Below the pieces are notes generated by a model that was not told the origin of the DNA, did not search any database, and saw only the letters and a list, made by a program, of their open reading frames with translations. A DNA stretch of 64,000 bases, taken from the NCBI GenBank assembly GCA_017301995.1, contig JAFLEH010000005.1, positions 111,181-175,180 of the forward strand, read 5' to 3'. Below are positions 50,752 through 59,367 of the stretch, in pieces (position 1 is the first letter of the stretch; the number at the start of each line of letters is the position of its first letter). A program made the position numbers and the translations under genes. Origin of the DNA: Verrucomicrobiota bacterium (GTDB lineage: Bacteria > Verrucomicrobiota > Verrucomicrobiia > Verrucomicrobiales > Akkermansiaceae).

Positions 50752-51993
50752 ATGACAAATCCGCTTTCCCCCGAACAACGCTTCGCCGCCCTCGCCCGGT
50801 CCGGCAGGAACACGTTCCTGACCGGTCCCGCGGGCACCGGCAAGAGCTTCAACATCGACAAATTCACCGCCGGTCGGCAAGATGTCGATGTCACGGCCTC
50901 GACCGGCGTTGCCGCCCTGAACGTCGGGGGCATGACAATCCACCGCTGGAGCGGCATGCTTCTCGGCCCCAAGGCCGGCGAGGACTTTCGCGACTACTTC
51001 GACACCCTGGCGCGGGACAACCGGCCGGGTGTCCGCCGGGCTTTCAACCGCGTGCGCGGCGCCAAGTGTCTGGTGATCGACGAAATCTCGATGCTCCCCG
51101 GCAGGCTGCTCGACTACCTGGACTTCCACTGCCGGGCAATTCGGCGCGACAACCGCCCGTTCGGCGGCATCCAGATCATTTCGACCGGCGACTTTTTGCA
51201 ACTGCCGCCCGTTAGAACCGACATCCGTACCGACTACGACTGGGCGTTCGCATCGCGGGCATGGGCCGGGGCCGGCTTCCACACCATCGAACTGACGACC
51301 ATCCGCCGACAGGACGATCCGGGATTCGCCGCCGCGCTCTCGGCATTCCGGGTCGGGCGCATCGACCATGGGGTCGCGGCGATGCTCCGTCCCCGCGTTG
51401 CCCTGTTCCCCGAGCGGGATCTGACGCGGCTCCTGACGCACAACACCCAGGTGGATCGGTGGAACGACTACTGCCTGGGCGAGCTTCCCGGTGAGGAATG
51501 GGTTGGCGAGGCCGAGACGTCCGGCTCTCCGCACCATGTTTCGTTCCTCGAAAACAACCTGCTCACGCCCCGCCGGCTCAGGCTCAAGGCCGGTGCCCGC
51601 GTGATCTTCACGGTCAACCGGCCCGACGACGGATACGTCAACGGCCAGACCGGTGCCGTGGTGGCAACCGGTCGCGATGGCATCATGGTCGAGTCCAACG
51701 GCGGAATCGTCACCGTTGAACCCTACACCTGGAACTACGACCCGCACGACGACGCCAGCGCCAACTTCACCCAGTTTCCGCTGCGGCTGGCCTATGCCAT
51801 GACCATCCACAAGGCGCAGGGCCTGACGCTCGACTCCGCCTTCGTTGACATCCGCGCCGCCCGCGAGCCCGGGCAGGCATACGTCGCCCTTTCCCGCGTC
51901 CGCACGCTCGACGGGCTCCACCTCAAGGATTGGCCCAAGGGCGTGTTCGTCTCCCAGCGGGCCATCGACTTCCACAATTCCACCCACCCATGA
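50752..51993 (+). CDS. Pif1/RecD-like SF1B helicase
   Basis: A 413-aa DNA helicase (5'-3' by family). Walker A is FLTGPAGTGKSFNI near residue 25, then motif Ia TASTGVAALNVGGMTIH, Walker B CLVIDEISMLP and motif III ISTGDFLQLPPV. The C-terminal motifs are YAMTIHKAQGLTLDSAFVD (V) and AYVALSRVRTLDGLHL (VI). All core motifs are intact. The length is close to the minimal Pif1 core of mobile elements. It overlaps the next gene by 4 bp. Confidence 0.9.
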   Translation: MTNPLSPEQRFAALARSGRNTFLTGPAGTGKSFNIDKFTAGRQDVDVTASTGVAALNVGGMTIHRWSGMLLGPKAGEDFRDYFDTLARDNRPGVRRAFNRVRGAKCLVIDEISMLPGRLLDYLDFHCRAIRRDNRPFGGIQIISTGDFLQLPPVRTDIRTDYDWAFASRAWAGAGFHTIELTTIRRQDDPGFAAALSAFRVGRIDHGVAAMLRPRVALFPERDLTRLLTHNTQVDRWNDYCLGELPGEEWVGEAETSGSPHHVSFLENNLLTPRRLRLKAGARVIFTVNRPDDGYVNGQTGAVVATGRDGIMVESNGGIVTVEPYTWNYDPHDDASANFTQFPLRLAYAMTIHKAQGLTLDSAFVDIRAAREPGQAYVALSRVRTLDGLHLKDWPKGVFVSQRAIDFHNSTHP

Positions 51994-52460
51994 ACCACCC
52001 GCCACTTCCACCTGTCCCGTCGCCACCCTCCACCAAGGCATCCAAACTGCGACTGGTGCGGGCACTTCGCAACGGACTGACCGCAGCCGGCATTCGAACC
52101 CGCACCCGGAGTTCCACGATCCACTTCGGTTCCAACCCTGTGATGGGGGTCCGGGTGAACAGCTTTCAACCCGAACTTGGATTGTGGCGCATCACCTGCG
52201 GCATCCTGTTGCCGGAGAGTCGCTCCGCAATCATCAACCCTTTCGAATTCACCCTGCATCAGGATGAATTCGGACCAGAGACAGGTGCCAGCGTGGCGCG
52301 GCTGCTCGCAGAACCCGGATGGGCCTGGCCGATCTTCGCGGATGATCCATCCTATCCGAAATACGCATGGTCGGTCATTGCGACCCGCACCCTGAAGGCT
52401 GACCAGGATCGGCGCGGCCGGATCATACTCGACGCGATTCTGGGGAGGTGCGCCGAATGA
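51990..52460 (+). CDS. unrecognised small protein of the replication operon
   Basis: A 156-aa protein, start ATG overlapping the helicase stop by 4 bp. The first 15 residues are proline-rich (NHPPLPPVPSPPS). The rest contains LRLVRALRNGLTAAGIRTRT and a repeated Trp pattern (LGLWRITCGI; PGWAWPIFADDP). I do not recognise it. It is translationally linked to the polymerase gene by another 4-bp overlap, so a replication role is likely. Confidence 0.7.
   Translation: MNHPPLPPVPSPPSTKASKLRLVRALRNGLTAAGIRTRTRSSTIHFGSNPVMGVRVNSFQPELGLWRITCGILLPESRSAIINPFEFTLHQDEFGPETGASVARLLAEPGWAWPIFADDPSYPKYAWSVIATRTLKADQDRRGRIILDAILGRCAE
52443..52448 (+). promoter_or_regulatory. ribosome binding site that sets the polymerase start
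   Basis: GGGAGG ends 8 nt before the ATG at 52457, inside the previous gene. A GTG at 52448, in the same frame, lies on the site itself, so ATG 52457 is the better start. Confidence 0.65.
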
Positions 52461-55400
52461 ATGACGATGCCCCAGACTGGGTCGCGATCCGCGCCCATTA
52501 CGAATCCACCGGGGAATCGCTCCGGCAGGTGGCGGTGCGGTTCGGGGTGAGCGAGCGCAGCATCTTCCGCCGGTCGTCGGGAGAAGGTTGGCAGCGTGGC
52601 AGCACCGCACCCGAAAATGGCAGCAAGGTTGGCAGCGGTGGTAGCGAAAATGGCAGCACCGCACCTGAAATTGGCAGCAAAGTTGGCAGCACCGCACCTG
52701 AAATTGGCAGCAAGGTTGGCAGCGGTGGCACCAAAGTTGGCAGCACCGCACCCGGAAATGGCAGCAAGGTTGGCAGCAGTGGCAGCAAAGTTGGCAGCAC
52801 CGCATCCGAAAATGGCACCGGAAATGGCACCGCTGCCAAAAATGGCACCACCGGAATGGCACCGCTGCCAGAACATGGCAGCAGTGTTGGCAGCAGTGGC
52901 AGCAAGGTTGGCAGCGGTCCGGTTGCCACCATTCCCGCCGACATCAACAACCTCGACCGCCTCGCGGCCGCACGCTTTTATGCCGACACGCTCGGCTGGG
53001 CCGTGCATCCGCTCAATGGGCCGGACAAGGGCGATGAAAAGGCACGCGGCAAGAAACCGGTTCTGCGCGGGTGGCCGCAGCACCGCGTCGCGGACATCTC
53101 GCCCGAGTTCATCCAGTCCCACTTCGGCAGCGGCAGCGGCCACAACCTCGGCTGCGTCGTGCGCCCGCCGTTCGTCCACATCGACCTCGACTCGAAGCGC
53201 GACCGCGGCAGGTCGGTGGAGGAATGGATGGCCGGCATGCCGGAACTGGCGAATGTGCCCCGCGAGCGCACGGGCGGCGGCGTCCACCTTGTCTTCATCT
53301 GCCGGGACTTGCCTGCCGAAATCCTCGCCGCGAAAAAAGCGCCGGCCGTCGCAATCAACGACGCGGTGAGCGCCGAACTCTACAAGGACGGGCTCAACAT
53401 CGTGCTCTCGCCCTCGGTTCATCCGAACGGCCACCGCTACACCTGGGAGGTGACCGGCCCGATCCCCGAGGTTCGTTGGGCCGACATCGCCCGCTGGTTC
53501 GGGTTCGGTGTCGGGGAGCCGAATCGCCGGGGACGCCCGCCGAAGGAAAAGCCGTGGTGGTCGAAGTGGCGCGAGGACCTGCGGACCCTCGATCTGGTCA
53601 AGGTGATGGGCGAACTCGGCCGCCTGGGCGAATGCGTCGATCCCGACGAATCGAAATGGTCGGTCGCCTGCCCGTGGGAGCACGAGCATTCCGGCGACAT
53701 GCAGGGTGCGGGCACCGACACGGTGATCTTCAACAAGCCGGAAACCATGCCGGGGTTCCGCTGCCTCCACTCGCACTGCGAGGCGCGGGGCATTCGCGAG
53801 CTGGTCGAGTGGGCCGAGGAACGTCAGCCGGGCATCATCGCCGCCCACTGCGCCGACTTGCGGGTCTGGGAGCCCGGCCGCAAGAACAGCGAGGGTCGGC
53901 CGAAAATCGTGCTCCCCGGTACCGGCAGGGCGCACGGGGTTTTCGGGCAGGAGATCGGCACCGCGACCGCACCCCACCTCGACCTGTTCCGGTTCGGCAA
54001 CAGCATTGTCGAGATCGCGGTCGTGTCCGTGGCCACCCCCGATGGCGCCATCCCCGGCCACATGCTCAACCCGCTGACCCCGACCGGCCTGATCACCGCC
54101 ATCGAGCGGTCGGTCGAAACCGGCGTGCTGGAGAAGGACGAGGCCGGCGACCGGATCTTTCTGCCCAAAAGCATGAGCGACCACGACGCCCGCGTGATCT
54201 CGGTGAGCCAACATTTCACCGGCTGCCTTCCCGGCATTTCCCGGGTGCTCGATGTTCCCACGCCGATGCTCGACCGCGACGGCAGGCTGATCTATCCGGA
54301 GAGCGGCTACGACGAACGCTTCGGCACCTGGCTCAACCTCAGGGCGCCGAAGCTGCGCCTCATGGACTTGGACGAGGCTCTGGACCTGCTTGCCGGGGAA
54401 CTTCTGACCACTCCCGACCGGGGCGGCTTCTGGTGGCACGACGACCAGGCCCGCACCCACGCGCTCGCCCGCCTCATCACCCCGTTCTGCCGCGGCCTCA
54501 TGGGGTGGCGGCGCGCCCCGCTCTGGATCTACGACGGCAACCGCGAGGGCTGCGGCAAGGACACCTGCGCCGATGTCACCCATGTTCTCTATACCGGGCG
54601 GTCGATCATTTGCGCCCCGCTCTCCAAGGATTGCGACGAGGAAATGCGCAAACGCATCACCTCAGCGCTGATGGCCGGCAGCCGGTTCTTCCACCTGGCC
54701 AACATGAAGGGGCATGTCCGCTATGCCTCGCTCGAAGCCGCCACCGACAATTCGGGCGTCTGGGAGGACCGCCGGCTCGGCGTGAGCGAAACCCTGCGCC
54801 TGCCCAACGAAACCGAGTTCAGTTTTTCCGCCAACAACGCGACATGGGAACCGGACATCGAGCGCCGCTGCCGCCGGATCCGCCTACGGTTCACACCCGA
54901 GGACATCAACGGGCACCGCTACCGCCACTCGGACATCCGCGGCTGGATCATGCGCAACCGGGCCGACCTGCTCTCGGCCGTCAACGCGATGGTGGTCGCA
55001 TGGGTGCGCGCCGGGATGCCGGCCGGCCCCTCGCCGTTCACCTCGTTTCCCGAATGGGGCCGCGTCGTAGGCGGCATCTTCCACGTCTGCGGGTTGGGTG
55101 ACCCGTGCCTGAAGCACGAGGACAGCAATTCGTCCGGCGACCAGAACACCCGCGCCATGCGCCGGTTTTTCGCCCTGGCCTTCGAGCGGTTCGGCGACCA
55201 GGAAATCATCAAGTCACGGTTTCAGGAATTCATCCAGCAGGACGCCGATGTCCACGACCTGTTCGACTGGATCGACTTCACCCAGCGGCGCGGCCTGATT
55301 TCGTTCGGCAAGCTTCTCGTCAGGTTCGACGGGCGCGAGTTGGGCGGCATCACATTCCGCCTCAGGCAGACGTCACGCAACCGGGCCGACTATCTTTTCT

Positions 55401-57325
55401 TCCGTCACGGCGAGGAATCGGCTCCCGAGTTCCCGCAGGACGGCGTTCCGGCTTCCGAAAAGCGGGGATGTGGGGACATTGGGGGATGTTTTTCTCTCGC
55501 ATGCATAGAGACCGGAAAATCAGGTGGGAGTGAAAACACACAACATGATTTTACACGCCCGTATGGGGGAGGTGGGAAAACATCACCCAACGTCCCCACA
55601 TCCCCGCTTCCGATTGTCCACACCTCCCGCAAGGGGCTGGAGGCGGTCGCGGCCGATCTCGCGGGCGCGATCCGTATCGCCCTGGACATCGAGACCTACG
55701 GCCCGCGCAAGGGCGACGGGCTGAACCCGTGGCGCGGCGACATCCGGCTCCTCACGCTGTCGCGCCACGGCGGCACGATCCACACCATCGACCTGCGGGC
55801 GACCGGCAACGACCTTGGACCGCTCAAGCCGCTGCTGGAATCCGCCGAGATCATCGCCCACAACGCGAAGTTCGACCTGTTGTGGCTCCGGGTGAAGTGC
55901 GCCCTGAACGTCCGCAAAATCCGTTGTACGCTCACCGCCGCCCGTCTGCTGGCGGCTGGCACCAAACCCGGCAACAACCTCGACCAGTGCCTTGAGCGGT
56001 ATCTCGGGATCGGACCCGCCGCCGACCACAGCCGCTCGGACTGGGGCTCGATGCTGCTCACCGACGACCAGCTCGCCTACGCCGCCCGCGACGTGGCCCA
56101 CCTCCACGACCTGTTGGGCGTTCTTGAGCACGAGATTGAAATGACCGGTCTCGACATGGCGTGGGATCTGGAAAGCCGCCTGCAGCCGTGCGTGATCGAC
56201 ATGGAGGCGGCCGGCATTCATGTGTCCCGCGGGCGGCTTGACGAGGTGGCGTCCGAGGCTCGGCGGCAGGAGTCGGAGGCCACCGCCCAAATCCGGCAGG
56301 CCCTCGGCAACCCGGCGATCAATCCGGCAAGCCCGGCCCAACTTCTCACGGCGCTGCGTGCCGCGGGTCTCGAACTGGCATCAACCAAGGAGGACGCGCT
56401 CAAGGCCGCGGACGACGGCAGGCTGGTGCCTCTCGTCCTCAACCACCGCGAGGCGAGCAAGCGTGCCCAACAGGCGGAAGCCCTCCTCGACCACATCGAA
56501 AGCGACGGCCGCATCCATGCCCGGTTCGAACCCACCGGCACCGCGACCGGTCGTTTCTCATCCAAGGATCCGAACCTGCAGAACATCGGGCGCGGCGAGT
56601 TGCGCGAGGCGTTCACCGCTCCCGCAGGCCGCAAGCTGGTCATTGCCGACTACTCGCAGATCGAGTTGCGGGCGGCGGCGGCGATTGCGGGTGAGCACCG
56701 GATGATCGACGCCTACAAGGCGGGTGCCGACCTCCACCGGCTCACCGCGGCAACCGTGTTGGACAAGCCGGAGGCGGAAGTCACCAAAGGCGACCGGCAA
56801 CTCTCGAAGGCGGTGAACTTCGGTTTGCTCTACGGCCAGTCGGCTCCGGGACTTGTCCGCTACGCCGCCGCCTCCTACGGCGTCACCCTGGCCGACGACC
56901 AGGCCCAGTCGATCCGCGCCGCGTTCTTCCGGACCTACACCCGCCTGCGCCAGTGGCACGGTGAAAGCCACAACCGCGCAGAGGCCGGTGTCACCGAGGT
57001 GCGCACCCGCACCGGCCGGCGGCGGCTGATTCCCGGAGATGCCAGCGAATGGGAGAGGTTCACCGCGCTGGTCAACACGCCCGTCCAGGGCGGCACCGCC
57101 GATGGCATGAAGCAGGCGATCGCCATTCTTGCCGACAGGCTGCCCGAGGGAGCCGCCATCGTCTCCACCGTCCACGACGAGCTGGTGGTCGAGTGTCCGG
57201 AGGAATCCGCCGAACCATGCCGACAGCTTGTCATCGGCGCGATGGTCCATGCCATGTCCGCCCTCTTCCCCGAGGTGCCGGTCGAAGTCGAAGCCAACAT
57301 CTGCACCACCTGGGCCGAGAAATGA
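52457..57325 (+). CDS. replisome-like fusion: HTH, primase-polymerase, SF3-type helicase, 3'-5' exonuclease, family A DNA polymerase
   Basis: A 1622-aa protein. HTH at about 7-40 (RQVAVRFGVSERSIFRRS). Repetitive Gly/Ser linker about 45-155. Primase-polymerase about 160-340, with catalytic HIDLD at 241-245 and GGGVHLVF later. Cys/His cluster: CPWEHEH from 405 and CLHSHC at 436-441. D5/SF3-like ATPase with Walker A GNREGCGKDT at 694-703 (Lys701). A low-complexity joint near 1010-1060. DEDD exonuclease: DIET (Asp1077, Glu1079), HNAKFD (Asp1140), YAARD (Asp1212). Family A polymerase: ADYSQIEL (Asp1398), KAVNFGLLYG (Lys1451, Tyr1459), VHDELVVE (Asp1574). Every catalytic motif is present. It could prime, unwind, copy and proofread DNA alone. 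ATGA overlaps link it to both neighbours. Confidence 0.9.
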   Translation: MNDDAPDWVAIRAHYESTGESLRQVAVRFGVSERSIFRRSSGEGWQRGSTAPENGSKVGSGGSENGSTAPEIGSKVGSTAPEIGSKVGSGGTKVGSTAPGNGSKVGSSGSKVGSTASENGTGNGTAAKNGTTGMAPLPEHGSSVGSSGSKVGSGPVATIPADINNLDRLAAARFYADTLGWAVHPLNGPDKGDEKARGKKPVLRGWPQHRVADISPEFIQSHFGSGSGHNLGCVVRPPFVHIDLDSKRDRGRSVEEWMAGMPELANVPRERTGGGVHLVFICRDLPAEILAAKKAPAVAINDAVSAELYKDGLNIVLSPSVHPNGHRYTWEVTGPIPEVRWADIARWFGFGVGEPNRRGRPPKEKPWWSKWREDLRTLDLVKVMGELGRLGECVDPDESKWSVACPWEHEHSGDMQGAGTDTVIFNKPETMPGFRCLHSHCEARGIRELVEWAEERQPGIIAAHCADLRVWEPGRKNSEGRPKIVLPGTGRAHGVFGQEIGTATAPHLDLFRFGNSIVEIAVVSVATPDGAIPGHMLNPLTPTGLITAIERSVETGVLEKDEAGDRIFLPKSMSDHDARVISVSQHFTGCLPGISRVLDVPTPMLDRDGRLIYPESGYDERFGTWLNLRAPKLRLMDLDEALDLLAGELLTTPDRGGFWWHDDQARTHALARLITPFCRGLMGWRRAPLWIYDGNREGCGKDTCADVTHVLYTGRSIICAPLSKDCDEEMRKRITSALMAGSRFFHLANMKGHVRYASLEAATDNSGVWEDRRLGVSETLRLPNETEFSFSANNATWEPDIERRCRRIRLRFTPEDINGHRYRHSDIRGWIMRNRADLLSAVNAMVVAWVRAGMPAGPSPFTSFPEWGRVVGGIFHVCGLGDPCLKHEDSNSSGDQNTRAMRRFFALAFERFGDQEIIKSRFQEFIQQDADVHDLFDWIDFTQRRGLISFGKLLVRFDGRELGGITFRLRQTSRNRADYLFFRHGEESAPEFPQDGVPASEKRGCGDIGGCFSLACIETGKSGGSENTQHDFTRPYGGGGKTSPNVPTSPLPIVHTSRKGLEAVAADLAGAIRIALDIETYGPRKGDGLNPWRGDIRLLTLSRHGGTIHTIDLRATGNDLGPLKPLLESAEIIAHNAKFDLLWLRVKCALNVRKIRCTLTAARLLAAGTKPGNNLDQCLERYLGIGPAADHSRSDWGSMLLTDDQLAYAARDVAHLHDLLGVLEHEIEMTGLDMAWDLESRLQPCVIDMEAAGIHVSRGRLDEVASEARRQESEATAQIRQALGNPAINPASPAQLLTALRAAGLELASTKEDALKAADDGRLVPLVLNHREASKRAQQAEALLDHIESDGRIHARFEPTGTATGRFSSKDPNLQNIGRGELREAFTAPAGRKLVIADYSQIELRAAAAIAGEHRMIDAYKAGADLHRLTAATVLDKPEAEVTKGDRQLSKAVNFGLLYGQSAPGLVRYAAASYGVTLADDQAQSIRAAFFRTYTRLRQWHGESHNRAEAGVTEVRTRTGRRRLIPGDASEWERFTALVNTPVQGGTADGMKQAIAILADRLPEGAAIVSTVHDELVVECPEESAEPCRQLVIGAMVHAMSALFPEVPVEVEANICTTWAEK
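52593..52918 (+). repeat. GGCAGC-based repeat array inside the polymerase gene
   Basis: About 20 GGCAGC/GGCACC hexamers in 325 bp, arranged as imperfect units such as AAAGTTGGCAGCACCGCA and CCTGAAATTGGCAGCAA. One unit of 33 bp occurs twice in a row. It codes for the linker with GSKVGS/GSTAPE between the HTH and primase domains. Open frames run through it in other frames as well, as repeats do. It could be only a flexible linker, or an iteron-type origin inside the replication gene. Confidence 0.8.
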
Positions 57326-57873
57326 AACGCGACGACTACGCATCACGGCAGTCGGCGCGGGACGCCGAATACGAACGCGATTACGGGGCGTGGGTGAAAT
57401 CCATGACCGCCGAAGAGCGTCGCAAGGCTGAAAAGCTCGGTGTGCTCAAACCCTGCGTGCAGCGTCACGGCAGCGGCGCGCCCGATCACGACATCGCCGA
57501 CTCTCCCACCGCCAGCCACACGCCCGACATCGCCGCGCTGGTCGATCACGAGCCGGACGAGGCGGCTCCGGCCAACGACATGGGGACCGCGACCCGGATT
57601 CTCCGGCACCTGGTCGCCGACATCGTCGCCGAGGACAACACGCGACTCACCATCGAGTGCCTGGCCATCGCCCTGGGGCTGCGGGTCTATGCGGGCGACA
57701 GCATGACCGAGATCGCCAACCGCCACGGCATCACGCGGGCCGCCGTCTCCAAGCGCTGTGTTGACATCACCAACCGGCTGAATCTCCAACCGTCCCGCGC
57801 CATGCGCAGCAAGCGGGCGCGGCAAACCTACCGCAAGGCGCAACTCAAACGACACCGCTCCAACAATTCATGA
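57322..57873 (+). CDS. HTH regulator, sigma-like C-terminal domain
   Basis: A 183-aa protein, ATG overlapping the polymerase stop by 4 bp. The N-terminal part is charged and coiled (YASRQSARDAEYERDYGAWV). The C-terminal part has GLRVYAGDSMTEIANRHGIT followed by RAAVSKRCVDITNRLNL, a HTH like sigma region 4 or a resolvase tail, and a basic end. It probably regulates the element or binds its origin. It overlaps the next gene by 4 bp. Confidence 0.65.
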   Translation: MKRDDYASRQSARDAEYERDYGAWVKSMTAEERRKAEKLGVLKPCVQRHGSGAPDHDIADSPTASHTPDIAALVDHEPDEAAPANDMGTATRILRHLVADIVAEDNTRLTIECLAIALGLRVYAGDSMTEIANRHGITRAAVSKRCVDITNRLNLQPSRAMRSKRARQTYRKAQLKRHRSNNS

Positions 57874-58484
57874 ACACGCTTCCGATCCTCGCCATCAAGA
57901 GCAGGAAATTCACCATCACCAGGACCGGCCTCGACATCCGGGGCGAACTCACCTTCGAGGAATGGCAGGCGCTCGGCAACGAACTGGCCCCCGTCGCGAA
58001 GTCCATCGGCTTCATCGTCGGCGACTGGATCAACTACGGCGAGACACGCTATGGCGAGAAGTATCACGAGGCGCTGCGGGCGACCGGCCTGTCATACGCA
58101 ACGCTGGCGGACTATTCGTATGTGGCACGCCGGATCGACTTTTCGTTTCGAAACGAAAACCTCGATTTCACCCACCACAAGGTGGTGGCCAAATGCAAGG
58201 ATCCGCAGGCCCAGCGGACATGGCTGGAAACAGCCGAGAAGGAAAACCTCAGCGTCGCCCGCCTGCGCAAGTCGATGAACTTCGGCAGGCTCGCCACCGA
58301 GCAGGAGATGGAGCAGGACCCTGCGGACCGCGGTGTCGTCACCCATCTCGCGCTCATCAACCGGCTGATCCGCTGGTGGAAGCAGACCACCGCCGATGAT
58401 CCGGTGGACAAGTGGGACCCGGAGCAGCGGGCGAACGTCAAGCAGGACTTCAAGCTGATCCTCGACATCTACGAGGCGCTCTAA
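57870..58484 (+). CDS. phage/plasmid-type protein of unknown function
   Basis: A 204-aa protein. LTFEEWQALGNELAPVAKSI, then FIVGDWINYGETRYGEKYHE, TGLSYATLADYSYVARRIDF and ENLSVARLRKSM. This series of motifs recurs in proteins of unknown function from phages and plasmids, where the middle is HTH-like. A DNA-binding or partition-related role is possible but not shown. It ends 8 bp before the tRNA-like sequence. Confidence 0.65.
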   Translation: MNTLPILAIKSRKFTITRTGLDIRGELTFEEWQALGNELAPVAKSIGFIVGDWINYGETRYGEKYHEALRATGLSYATLADYSYVARRIDFSFRNENLDFTHHKVVAKCKDPQAQRTWLETAEKENLSVARLRKSMNFGRLATEQEMEQDPADRGVVTHLALINRLIRWWKQTTADDPVDKWDPEQRANVKQDFKLILDIYEAL

Positions 58485-58492
58485 CCATCAAA

Positions 58493-58563
58493 CGCGGGGA
58501 GGAATGTTCCAAGCGAGTCTCATACCCTCGCCTCTGCGGGTTCAAGTCCCGCCCCCGCAACCA
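58493..58563 (+). tRNA. tRNA-like sequence with CAU anticodon and C1/A72 mismatch
   Basis: The 5' CGCGGGG pairs with CCCCGCA except for C1 against A72, the hallmark of initiator tRNA. Discriminator A and encoded CCA follow. The T-arm GCGGGTTCAAGTCCCGC is perfect. The anticodon loop is CTCATAC (CAU) on a stem with one mismatch. The D-arm is reduced (GGAATGTTCC), without the usual GG loop and without U8, so the total is 71 nt instead of about 77. It may be a diverged tRNA-fMet, a tRNA-like decoy, or an attachment site derived from tRNA-fMet. Confidence 0.55.
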
Positions 58564-58583
58564 ACTCTCAATCCAGCAAACCG

Positions 58584-58955
58584 ATGAGACAGATAGATCC
58601 AACATCATTCGCATATCGCGAGGCTGAAAGACATCACCATAAGTGTCAGATGGCGAATGCATACCGCAGACGCCAAGAGCGGGAGATCGAGGAATGGAAG
58701 CAGCAACAACATACGGTCATGGAGATCGTCGGGGACGAACCGACCGGACTGATCGTTGAGATGCCCGGCGCTGACATCATCAGGAGGAACTCGGAAATGT
58801 TGGTCATCTTCCTCGCGGAGATGGGCAACTGGAACAGCTACGGCCCCGATCCCAAGCCGCGACTTCGCAAGTTCATCACCCCGCGCGAGTTTCGCACCCG
58901 GAAGTTCAACGGGCGCAAGACCACCCCGGCAACCACTCGCGATCACCTCAAATGA
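58584..58955 (+). CDS. hypothetical protein
   Basis: A 123-aa protein directly after the tRNA-like sequence (20-bp gap). The first half is His/Arg/Gln-rich and helical (REAERHHHKCQMANAYRRRQ), the end basic (RTRKFNGRKTTPATTRDHLK). No family is recognised. It overlaps the next gene by 4 bp. Confidence 0.55.
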   Translation: MRQIDPTSFAYREAERHHHKCQMANAYRRRQEREIEEWKQQQHTVMEIVGDEPTGLIVEMPGADIIRRNSEMLVIFLAEMGNWNSYGPDPKPRLRKFITPREFRTRKFNGRKTTPATTRDHLK

Positions 58956-59176
58956 GCAACCCCGTATCACGGCTGGCACGGCTCCTCAAGGAAAGCGGCA
59001 GGTTCTCGGTCCATCTCCCAGGCCAGACCAGCATCGACATCACGCCCGACATCGTCGCCCTCGTGGATGAGGCGGCGGCTGACTCTAACCGCCACAATGT
59101 GTTAGGCCATGGAAGGAATCTATTGGAGACCAACGACTTAGGCCGGGACGTCGCCACCCGTGTCCATTTTGTATGA
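58952..59176 (+). CDS. small hypothetical protein
   Basis: A 74-aa protein linked by ATGA overlaps to both neighbours. It contains SRLARLLKESGRFSVHLPGQ and DITPDIVALVDEAAADSN. No signal, membrane segment or known motif is seen. The 4-bp overlaps are the main support. Confidence 0.5.
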   Translation: MSNPVSRLARLLKESGRFSVHLPGQTSIDITPDIVALVDEAAADSNRHNVLGHGRNLLETNDLGRDVATRVHFV

Positions 59177-59367
59177 AATGTGCCATTTGCACTTCCCACA
59201 TAACGGAGGGTCAGACGGCCCCGCCAGACACGCAGAAAACCCTGATGGATCAATGGTTTGCGGAGATTCCTGGCTCCGGATCACAGCCCGAAAATGTGGG
59301 AAGAGGGGGTCGTACTTCCCATCGCTGCACCGCCTGTGAAGTGGGAAATTTCCCATTGGCGGGTTGA
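59173..59367 (+). CDS. small two-CxxC protein
   Basis: A 64-aa protein starting MKCAICTSHIT and carrying HRCTACEVGNFP near the end. The two CxxC pairs could bind one zinc. The start overlaps the previous stop by 4 bp. No family is recognised. Confidence 0.45.
   Translation: MKCAICTSHITEGQTAPPDTQKTLMDQWFAEIPGSGSQPENVGRGGRTSHRCTACEVGNFPLAG

Noticed and set aside
50722-52065. 447-codon minus-strand frame
   Set aside because: Antisense to the Pif1/RecD-like helicase with intact Walker motifs; no features of its own.
52352-54583. 743-codon minus-strand frame
   Set aside because: Antisense to the fused polymerase, which has complete catalytic motifs; the minus frame has none and only passes through the GGCAGC repeats.
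58450-58662. 70-codon minus-strand frame
   Set aside because: It crosses the tRNA-like sequence; the GRDLNPQRRGYETR reading is the usual artefact of translating tRNA genes.
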